In this document: positions 1 through 5,875 of the stretch, in pieces
Layout of the letters: every line of letters starts with the position of its first letter
Numbering within the stretch: position 1 is the stretch's first letter
From: Aeromicrobium sp. Leaf245
Lineage (GTDB): Bacteria > Actinomycetota > Actinomycetes > Propionibacteriales > Nocardioidaceae
Length of the DNA: 64,000 bases
Direction: 5' to 3'
Assembly: GCF_942548115.1 (NCBI RefSeq)
Contig: NZ_OW824151.1
Location: 3,348,001 to 3,412,000 of the forward strand
Program-made: the position numbers and the translations under genes
The notes under the pieces: generated by a model
Told to the model about the DNA's origin: nothing
Seen by the model: only the letters and a program-made list of their open reading frames with translations
Databases searched by the model: none

Positions 1-387
1 CTGCACGTGGTCGGCACCCGTTCGGCACTTCTCCTCATGCGCGAGGTGTCGTACGGAACCAGCCGCTTCGACGACCTCGCCACTCGCGTGGGCATCAGCG
101 ACGCCGTGGCCTCGGCCCGCCTCCGCGAGCTGCTGGAGGCCGGTCTGCTCGAACGTCGCCCCTACCGCGAGCCGGGCCAGCGCACGCGGCACGAGTACGT
201 GCTCACCGAGAGCGGCGAGGAGCTGCTGCCGGTCCTCCTCGCCCTGGCCGCGTGGGGGCGCCGGCACACCGGGGCCCGGACCTCCCCCCGCTTCGTCCAC
301 GCCGACTGCGGGGCCGACGTCGAGGCCGAGGTGCGCTGCACGGAGGGGCATGTCGTCGCGCTCGACGAGCTGGTCGTCAGCAGCTGA
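1..387 (+). CDS. HxlR-family transcriptional regulator, 5' end cut by window
   Basis: The frame is open from base 1, so the true start probably lies outside the window. What remains is the HxlR winged helix: an RSALLLMRE helix, the recognition segment RFDDLATRVGISDAVASARL, then LLEAGLLERRPY and the wing ending in EYVLTESGEELLPVLLALAAWG, the family's usual signature. The C-terminal tail has two Cys and two His (HADCGADVEAEVRCTEGH) and could be a small metal-binding or structural extension. HxlR proteins are dimeric DNA-binding regulators that often answer to redox or electrophile stress. The target cannot be told because the upstream neighbour is not visible. The family call is firm; the ligand is unknown. 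Confidence 0.85.
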   Translation: MHVVGTRSALLLMREVSYGTSRFDDLATRVGISDAVASARLRELLEAGLLERRPYREPGQRTRHEYVLTESGEELLPVLLALAAWGRRHTGARTSPRFVHADCGADVEAEVRCTEGHVVALDELVVSS

Positions 388-452
388 GGGGCGCAGCGAC
401 GCGGATGCGAACGACGACCGTCGTCCAGCACGCGCCTGCTCCGAGACCTTTC

Positions 453-496
453 GGAGCCGCCTGTCGGAATCGAACCGACGACCTTTTCATTACGAG
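453..496 (-). repeat. Duplicated 3' end of tRNA-Thr (putative att site)
   Basis: These 44 bases are identical to 1431-1474 in the intact tRNA-Thr, from the anticodon loop through the T arm to CC of the CCA end. Identity stops sharply on both sides (452 differs from 1430, 497 from 1475). A truncated tRNA copy of this kind is the usual product of tyrosine-recombinase integration into a tRNA gene. Confidence 0.8.
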
Positions 497-753
497 AGCC
501 CGGAAACCCCCAGCGATGCTGTCCGCAGCCGCCTTTCAGCGCTTCTCGTTGCAACCGTTCCATGCAGTAGCGGTCTGGGGGTGCGCGGGGGGTGCGCGCC
601 CACTAGTCCTCAAGCCGTGTTGAGTTGCTACCGGCGCTCTCCCAGGCCGCCTGCGACACACAGCGACTCGGCTTCCGTCCCAGCTGCGCGGACTGTTCCG
701 GTCGAGGCGAAGGGTCGCGCTGCGCCTGTCACCTGACGGTGTAGCAGTCCCAT
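497..753. other. Gap inside putative integrated remnant
   Basis: No convincing gene. Base composition is lower in G+C than in the flanks. Overlapping frames have no start signals and no recognisable domains. Confidence 0.5.
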
Positions 754-921
754 CTATTTCTTGTCCAAGACCCGAGTCATCCAGTAGTTGAGAGGTGCGA
801 TGCCAAAGCACAGCAGAGCCCCTGCGAATTCCCCGATGGCGACTGCGAGACAGCCTAGACCCAGCATGAGAAATAGCGCGACCCAGTTCATGAAGCGCCA
901 GTATGAACTGAAGTAGTCCAT
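754..921 (-). CDS. Small two-helix membrane protein, unknown function
   Basis: A 55-aa protein starting MDYFSSYWRFMNW with two hydrophobic stretches, roughly residues 11-29 and 32-45, and a basic end (MTRVLDKK). I prefer this ATG to an upstream TTG because it follows the TGA of the 46-aa gene by one base, which suggests translational coupling. The codons are poorer in G+C than the rest of the window, and the gene lies between the two tRNA-Thr repeats, so it is probably foreign. I do not recognise the family. A small immunity or superinfection-type membrane protein is possible, but nothing in the sequence proves it. Confidence 0.5.
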   Translation of the reverse strand: MDYFSSYWRFMNWVALFLMLGLGCLAVAIGEFAGALLCFGIAPLNYWMTRVLDKK

Positions 922-922
922 T

Positions 923-1063
923 TCAAGCACCCAGGACTTTCCGTGCTCCCGCTTCAGCCACGTTGCCCGCACCCGCTCCAAGCCCAGTGCAGACAGTCAG
1001 TACACCGACAACGAGCACGCTCGAAAGCGCCCCGATCGCCCCCGAAAACCTCGAACTGCCCAT
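923..1063 (-). CDS. Small exported or membrane-anchored peptide, unknown function
   Basis: A 46-aa peptide beginning MGSSRFSGAIGALSSVLVVG. It has a short basic start and one hydrophobic stretch of about 18 residues followed by Gly/Ala, resembling a signal peptide or single membrane anchor. A strong ribosome site, GGGGGAG, sits 7 nt before this ATG; a second in-frame ATG directly upstream is only 4 nt from it. The stop is followed at once by the start of the 55-aa membrane protein, so the two form a small coupled pair inside the tRNA-bounded segment. I recognise no family. Confidence 0.45.
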   Translation of the reverse strand: MGSSRFSGAIGALSSVLVVGVLTVCTGLGAGAGNVAEAGARKVLGA

Positions 1064-1429
1064 CATGAAGCTCCCCCAGTCGCCGTCACCGCGGCGCCTG
1101 CGAACGGACTCACGTCCGCAGCCAAAGGGGCCGATTTCGAGGAACGTAACACCGAGAATCTGATCTTGTTCACAAATTACGCAAACTTCGAGCCTCACGT
1201 TGCCGCAGGCCGGATCCCCCGTCGACCGGTGGACCCAGGACCATTCCTCAGCAGGCTTCCGAGGAGCGTCCACCATTTCACTGCTGGTGAAACGGCCCCT
1301 GCCCCTGACCTGCGAAGACGCCGCAATCGAGCGATCTCACGAACCCCCGCGCACCCCGACCCGGAAACGAAAAACTCGCCGCACCCGAGACCCGGATGCG
1401 GCGAGGACGCTGCGCTAGCAGTGTGACTG
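1064..1429. other. Gap between small peptide genes and tRNA-Thr
   Basis: No gene supported. The stretch next to the tRNA should hold the distal part of the putative integrated remnant. I see no integrase or excisionase fragment. Confidence 0.5.
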
Positions 1430-1505
1430 TGGAGCCGCCTGTCGGAATCGAACCGACGACCTTTTCATTACGAGTGAAACGCTCTACCGACTGAGCTAAG
1501 GCGGC
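1430..1505 (-). tRNA. tRNA-Thr (anticodon CGT)
   Basis: On the minus strand 76 nt fold as a complete cloverleaf: acceptor stem GCCGCCT/AGGCGGC, D arm GCTC-AGTCGGTA-GAGC, anticodon stem TTTCA/TGAAA around the loop CTCGTAA, T arm GTCGG-TTCGATT-CCGAC, discriminator T and an encoded CCA. The anticodon CGT reads ACG (Thr). Its 3' half is repeated at 453-496. Confidence 0.97.
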
Positions 1506-1580
1506 GAAGGCCCAGCGAGGATCGCCCGCCGAACCTCGACGAGTCTATCCGGGCCCTGCGGGGGCCACAAACCGGGCCCC

Positions 1581-1586
1581 TACACT
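1581..1586 (+). promoter_or_regulatory. -10 box TACACT, leaderless start of chorismate mutase
   Basis: TACACT lies exactly 6 nt before the GTG at 1593, placing the expected transcription start on the start codon. Confidence 0.6.
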
Positions 1587-1592
1587 CGACGC

Positions 1593-1889
1593 GTGGACGG
1601 AACAGAGGACGTGCGGGCCGAGCTGGACGACATGCGATCCAGCATCGACAACATCGACGCGGCCCTGGTGCACCTGCTCGCCGAGCGGTTCAAGTGCACG
1701 CAGCGGGTGGGGCGTCTCAAGGCCGCGCACGAGCTGCCGCCCTCGGACCCCGAGCGCGAGTCGCGCCAGATCGAGCGGCTCCGCACGCTCGCCGTGGAGT
1801 CGGACCTCGACCCCGCCTTCGCCGAGAAGTTCCTGACCTTCATCATCGACGAGGTCATCCGCCACCACGAGGCCATCCGCTCGGCCTGA
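1593..1889 (+). CDS. Chorismate mutase, AroQ type
   Basis: A 98-aa single-domain protein that converts chorismate to prephenate on the way to Phe and Tyr. It matches the all-helical AroQ fold: a first helix with IDNIDAALVHLLAERF, the VGRLKA segment carrying the substrate-binding Lys, the DPERESRQIERL loop-helix, and a last helix FLTFIIDEVIRHHEAIR. There is no signal peptide, so it acts in the cytoplasm, unlike secreted mycobacterial forms. The GTG start follows a TACACT -10 box by 6 nt and has no ribosome site, consistent with a leaderless message. It stands alone between the tRNA and a repeat element. Confidence 0.88.
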   Translation: MDGTEDVRAELDDMRSSIDNIDAALVHLLAERFKCTQRVGRLKAAHELPPSDPERESRQIERLRTLAVESDLDPAFAEKFLTFIIDEVIRHHEAIRSA

Positions 1890-1928
1890 CCACTCCCCGA
1901 CCGACCCACGGCGACGCTCCGCGGCCGT

Positions 1929-2046
1929 CGGAGGTAGGTGGCGCGCGAAACCTGGGCGGTAGGAAGTCGGTCCTCCGCGATTAGCAGGTGCGTATCTGCG
2001 GCGGTCCTACCGCCGGGTGCCCCCGTAGCGCGGCACACCTACCTCG
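1929..2046. repeat. Intergenic repeat with inverted AGGTAGGTG ends
   Basis: Begins GTCGGAGGTAGGTGGCGCGC and ends with CACCTACCT (2036-2044), the inverted copy of the same 9-mer. Shorter inverted pieces lie inside (GGCGGTAGG / TCCTACCGCC). The same 9-mer and flanks recur eight times at 62370-62625. Confidence 0.65.
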
Positions 2047-2090
2047 CACGCGCCGAAGCGGCGTGACGAGCCGAGAGCCGAGAGCGTGCG

Positions 2091-3629
2091 TCAGCCCTCG
2101 TCCTCGCAGGTGAGGCCGTCCTTCGGGACCGTGCCGTCGACGAGGTAGGCGTCGACGGCCTTCTTGATGCACTGGTTGCCCGACCCGTAGGCGGTGTGGC
2201 CGTCGCCGTCGCGCGTGAGCAGGACGCCCTCGGAGTCGCCGAGCTGGTCGGCGAGCGCCTTCGCGTTCTCGTACGGGGTGGCCGGGTCGCGGGTGGTGCC
2301 GATGACGACGATCGGCGCGGAGCCCTCGGCGTCGATCTCGACCTGCGGGCGCTCGGCCGGCTCCGGCCAGTCGCTGCAGCCCAGCACGCCCCAGCCCAGC
2401 GCCTCGCCGAAGACCGGCGAGGCCTTCTCGAACGTCGGCAGCTCGGCCTCGACCTCGTCGACGCTCGGGCGCTCACGGTTGTCGAGGCAGTTGACCGCGA
2501 TGTTGGCCCAGCCGATGTTGCCGTCGTACTCGCCGTTGCCCTTGCGCGAGAAGTAGGCGTCGTTCAGCTGCAGCAGGACCGAGCCGTCACCGCGCAGCGC
2601 CGCCGTGAGGCCCTGCGAGAGGGCGATCCAGCTGGCCTTGTCGTACAGCGTGACGGCGATGCCGTAGAACGCACGCCCCTTGGTGAGCTCGCGATCGGTG
2701 CCGGTGGGCAGCGGCTCGTCCTCCAGCTGGCTCATCAGGGTCTCGATCGCGCGCTGCGCGGCGTCGGCGTCCTGCCCCAGCGGGCACGACTCGAGCTTCA
2801 CGCACGACGCGATGTAGGCGTCGAGCGCACGCTGGAACCCGGTGGCCTGGCCCAGCGAGGACCCGAACACGTCCTTGGACGGGTCGACCGCGCCGTCGAG
2901 GACCATCGCGCCGACCTTGGCGGGGAACAACGTGGCGTAGGTGGCACCCAGCTGCGTGCCGTAGGAGGCGCCGAACCAGTCCAGCTTCTTCTGACCGAGC
3001 AGGGCTCGCGCGACGTCCATGTCGCGGGCCGCCTCCTCGGTGGAGACGTGGCCGGCGAGGTCACCGGAGTTCTTCCGGCACGCCTCGCCGAGCTCCTTGA
3101 CCGCGTCGCGGAACTCCTGGACCTCGGCGTCGCTCGAGGGGTCCGGGTCGCTCGCGGCGTACTCGTCGAACTGCTCGTCGGGCAGGCACTCCAGCGGCGA
3201 GCTCTCGCCGACGCCGCGCGGGTCGACCCCGACGATGGTGAACGCATCGCGGACCTCGTCGCCCATGCTCCCGGCGAGCGATCCCGCGTAGTCGATGGCC
3301 GAGCCGCCCGGGCCGCCCGGGTTGACGAACAGCACGCGGGTGCCGTCGCCCTCCGCCAGGTAGCGCGCCGCCTTCAGCTTCGTGGTCTCGCCGTCGGGCT
3401 CGTCGTAGTCGACGGGCACCTCGATCGTGGCGCACTCGCGCTCGCCGCCGCAGTCCTCCCAGGTCAGCTCCTGGTCGTAGAAGCGCTGCAGCCCGTCGGG
3501 GGCCTTCTCACCCGTGGGCTCGAGCTGGGCCGTGGGAGCGGAGTCGTCACCGCGCGTGGCGACCAGCACGCCGACCACGACGGCGGCCACGGCGGCAAGG
3601 ACGATCAGGACGAGGAGAGGGCGCTTCAT
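2091..3629 (-). CDS. Secreted alpha/beta hydrolase, TAP-like C-terminal domain
   Basis: 512 aa. The N-terminus is a membrane anchor or signal segment (residues 5-24, no lipobox Cys), then an alpha/beta hydrolase domain: oxyanion loop NPGGPGGS (about 103-110), nucleophile in GASYG (Ser222), acid in TTRDPATPY and His in GDGHTAYG near the end. This is the proline-iminopeptidase/tripeptidyl-aminopeptidase group typical of actinobacteria (SlpD/SlpE, mycobacterial Hip1-like), acting on peptides or esters outside the membrane. The ATG overlaps the holB stop as ATGA and so decides the start; frames running further upstream would lie inside holB. It is the last gene of the tmk-holB operon, an arrangement that says little about its substrate. 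Confidence 0.85.
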   Translation of the reverse strand: MKRPLLVLIVLAAVAAVVVGVLVATRGDDSAPTAQLEPTGEKAPDGLQRFYDQELTWEDCGGERECATIEVPVDYDEPDGETTKLKAARYLAEGDGTRVLFVNPGGPGGSAIDYAGSLAGSMGDEVRDAFTIVGVDPRGVGESSPLECLPDEQFDEYAASDPDPSSDAEVQEFRDAVKELGEACRKNSGDLAGHVSTEEAARDMDVARALLGQKKLDWFGASYGTQLGATYATLFPAKVGAMVLDGAVDPSKDVFGSSLGQATGFQRALDAYIASCVKLESCPLGQDADAAQRAIETLMSQLEDEPLPTGTDRELTKGRAFYGIAVTLYDKASWIALSQGLTAALRGDGSVLLQLNDAYFSRKGNGEYDGNIGWANIAVNCLDNRERPSVDEVEAELPTFEKASPVFGEALGWGVLGCSDWPEPAERPQVEIDAEGSAPIVVIGTTRDPATPYENAKALADQLGDSEGVLLTRDGDGHTAYGSGNQCIKKAVDAYLVDGTVPKDGLTCEDEG

Positions 3630-4774
3630 CGGGTCCGGAATCCCATCATCATGCGTTCGAGGGTGAGCAGCGGTGCAGCGTTGGCGGTGAGCGCCTCGCG
3701 TGCCTCGACGATCGCATCGATCCTGCGGAGCGTCGAGTCGGGGGTCCACACGTCGGCGGCCGAACGGACCGCGTCGGCGACGTCGGCGTTCACGAGCGGC
3801 GCGCCGGGTGCCGTCTGCGCGACCACGACGTCGCGGCAGAACGAGAGGAGGTCGAGCAGGACGCCGTCGATCGAGTCACGCGCGAGCCGGGTGCGACGCC
3901 TCTTCTGGTCCTTCTCGAGCGAGGAGACCGCACCGGCGTAGCCGGCGGGCCTGCGGCCACGGTCCTCCACGCCCCACGACTGCTTGAGGTCGGAGGTCTC
4001 GCGCTCGTCGGCCACGTCGGCGACCGCGGCGGCTCGCGCGGTGGCCTCGTCGTTGATGCGCTGGGCGGCCACCAGGCAGTCGCCGAGGGAGCGCAACGAC
4101 GTGGGCAGCGACAGGATGTCGCGACGACGCTCCCGTGCCTGCGGGTCGCGGGCCAGACCGCGCGCGCGACCGATGTGTCCCTGCGACGCCGCCGCGACCG
4201 CCTGCGCGAGCTGGGGCTCCACCCCGTCGCGCTCCACCAGCAGGCGGGCGATCGCGTCGGCGGGCGGGGTGCGCAGCAGCACGGCCCGGCAGCGCGACCG
4301 GATGGTGACGATGACGTCCTCGGTGGCGGGCGCGCACAGCATCCACACCGTGTACTGCGACGGCTCCTCCACCGCCTTGAGCAGGGCGTTGGCCGCCTGC
4401 TCGGTGAGTCGGTCGGCGTCCTCGACGATGAGCACCTGCCAGCGCCCGAGCGCCGGCCGCAGGGCCGACTTGCGCACGTACTCGCGCGCGACGTCGGTGC
4501 CGATGGACAGCCCGTCGGTGCGGATGACGGTGATGTCGGGATGGCTGCCGGCCGCCGCCGTGGTGCACGAGTGGCACTGGCCGCAGCCACCCAGCTCGCA
4601 CTGCAGCGCCGCCGCGAACGCCTTGGCCGCGTTGGAGCGCCCCGACCCGGGCGGACCGGTGAGCAGCCACGCGTGCGTCATGGAGCGACCGTCGCCGCCG
4701 GCGGACCGGACCGCCGCGGACAACGTGTCGACGACCGGTCCCTGGCCGACGAGCTCGTCCCACACGCTCGTCAC
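3626..4774 (-). CDS. holB: DNA polymerase III subunit delta'
   Basis: 382 aa, clamp-loader delta' subunit, which with delta and gamma/tau loads the beta clamp on primed DNA. The P-loop region reads GPPGSGRSN (40-48) with Arg in place of the catalytic Lys, as expected for the non-hydrolysing delta' subunit. A zinc module has Cys59, Cys64, Cys67 and Cys70, and the SRC motif of clamp loaders appears in TIRSRCRAV. A low-complexity stretch around residues 230-280 is longer than in E. coli. The GTG start overlaps the tmk stop (GTGA), and its own stop overlaps the hydrolase start, so the three are cotranscribed. Confidence 0.92.
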   Translation of the reverse strand: MTSVWDELVGQGPVVDTLSAAVRSAGGDGRSMTHAWLLTGPPGSGRSNAAKAFAAALQCELGGCGQCHSCTTAAAGSHPDITVIRTDGLSIGTDVAREYVRKSALRPALGRWQVLIVEDADRLTEQAANALLKAVEEPSQYTVWMLCAPATEDVIVTIRSRCRAVLLRTPPADAIARLLVERDGVEPQLAQAVAAASQGHIGRARGLARDPQARERRRDILSLPTSLRSLGDCLVAAQRINDEATARAAAVADVADERETSDLKQSWGVEDRGRRPAGYAGAVSSLEKDQKRRRTRLARDSIDGVLLDLLSFCRDVVVAQTAPGAPLVNADVADAVRSAADVWTPDSTLRRIDAIVEAREALTANAAPLLTLERMMMGFRTR

Positions 4775-5427
4775 AGGTCACCGCCGTCGTGGCGGGCCTG
4801 CCCGAGCCACGGCTCGACCGCAGCCCGGATGGCGGCGTGCACGACCTCGGGCGGCTGGTCGGCGTCGAGGACGAGGTAGTGGGCCGGGTCGGCGGCCGCG
4901 AGGGTCAGGAAGTGCTCACGGACGCGCTGGTGGAAGTCGAGCGGCTCGGCCTCTATGCGGTCGGGCTCACCGGCGCGCGACAGTCCGACCGTGGGATCGA
5001 GGTCGAGCACCACGGTCAGGTGGGGCCGCAGGTCGGCCGTGGCCCACCGGGCGACGTGCTCCAGCTCGGCGGCGTCGATGGCGCGGCCCGCCCCCTGGTA
5101 GGCGAGCGTGGAGTCGACGTAGCGGTCGGTGACCACGACCTCGCCGCGCTCGAGCGCCGGGAGCACCACGGCGTCGACGTGCTCGGCCTTGTCGGCGGCG
5201 TAGACGAGGGCCTCGGTGCGCGGCGACAGGTCGCCGGTGGCCGGGTCGAGCACGATGCTGCGCAGCCGGGCGCCGACCTCGGTGCCACCGGGCTCGCGCG
5301 TGAGCAGCACGGGCGTTCCCTGGGCCGTGAGCCAGTCGCGCAGCAGGCGGGACTGGGTGGACTTGCCGCCCCCCTCGCCACCCTCGAGGGCGACGAAGAC
5401 GCCCGAGTCGGTGTAGCGAGGCTGCAT
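4771..5427 (-). CDS. tmk: Thymidylate kinase
   Basis: 218 aa, phosphorylates dTMP to dTDP with ATP. The P-loop is GGEGGGKST (16-24), followed by the TREPGGTEVG substrate segment, the DRY motif in VVTDRYVDSTLAYQGAGR, and RAGEPDRIE in the lid. Length fits bacterial Tmk. It is the first gene of an overlapping operon with holB. The start codon ATG lies 7 nt after a TAGGAT -10 box, with no ribosome site, so the message is probably leaderless. Confidence 0.95.
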   Translation of the reverse strand: MQPRYTDSGVFVALEGGEGGGKSTQSRLLRDWLTAQGTPVLLTREPGGTEVGARLRSIVLDPATGDLSPRTEALVYAADKAEHVDAVVLPALERGEVVVTDRYVDSTLAYQGAGRAIDAAELEHVARWATADLRPHLTVVLDLDPTVGLSRAGEPDRIEAEPLDFHQRVREHFLTLAAADPAHYLVLDADQPPEVVHAAIRAAVEPWLGQARHDGGDL

Positions 5428-5434
5428 GTCGCCG

Positions 5435-5440
5435 ATCCTA
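5435..5440 (-). promoter_or_regulatory. -10 box TAGGAT, leaderless start of tmk
   Basis: On the minus strand TAGGAT lies 7 nt before the tmk ATG. Confidence 0.5.
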
Positions 5441-5609
5441 GGGGGCGGGTGCGACGGGGTGGGGTGGTGTGTCGTCGCGTCTGCTGCTGCGCTGGTTGCG
5501 GCAGTGCCGTCGTGCTGCTGCGCTGCCTGCGGTCGTCACGACTCACTGACGCACTGCCCGCGGTCACGACTCACCGATGCGCTGCCTCGGTCTTCGCTGG
5601 AGGCGGCCC

Positions 5610-5627
5610 CCGAAAGGCCTCGACCGG
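5610..5627 (+). repeat. Dispersed motif CCGAAAGGCCTCGACCGG, copy 1
   Basis: An 18-bp motif also present at 47734-47752 (one extra G), inverted at 47961-47976, and at 62301-62319 (one extra A). All copies are intergenic and bordered by GC-rich repeats. Confidence 0.65.
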
Positions 5628-5805
5628 GGACCTGGGCGGGCGCTGGTCCGGGGGCGCGGGACTCATCTGGTGCCGGGGGTGGACCCACGATTCTTCCTTT
5701 GCGCGTGACCGGCGCAGCATTCTCCCTTCGCGCGTGCCCGCGGTGGATCCTCCACCGCACGAGCGCCCGGACGGTGGAATCCACACCGCTCGGCGCCTGC
5801 GGTCG

Positions 5806-5857
5806 TCAGGGATTCTCCCTTCGCGTGGAACGGTCCACGAGAAGGGAGAAGCCCTGA
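5806..5857 (-). terminator. Long hairpin behind topA
   Basis: Arms TCAGGG / TTCTCCCTTC / CGTGGA pair with TCCACG / GAAGGGAGAA / CCCTGA: 22 pairs, two mismatches and a 4-nt loop, starting 18 bp after the topA stop. It lacks a U tract, and its arms resemble repeats nearby, so it may be a mobile palindrome used as terminator. Confidence 0.55.
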
Positions 5858-5875
5858 CCGCCCGAGGACTCAGCT

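Larger units (their letters stand above)
5428..5875. other. Gene-free gap made of repeats
   Basis: 450 bp between tmk and topA with no credible gene. It holds CTGCTGCGCTG-type repeats (5475-5560), the dispersed motif CCGAAAGGCCTCGACCGG (5610-5627), three versions of ATTCTCCCTTCGCG (near 5690, 5720 and 5812), a short palindrome CGGTGGATCCTCCACCG (5741-5757) and the long hairpin at 5806-5857. Confidence 0.6.

Noticed and set aside
2196-3941. 581-aa open frame opposite the alpha/beta hydrolase
   Set aside because: Composition is that of a codon shadow (Val/Gly/Arg/Leu-rich), with no start signal or motif, and the hydrolase on the other strand is clear.
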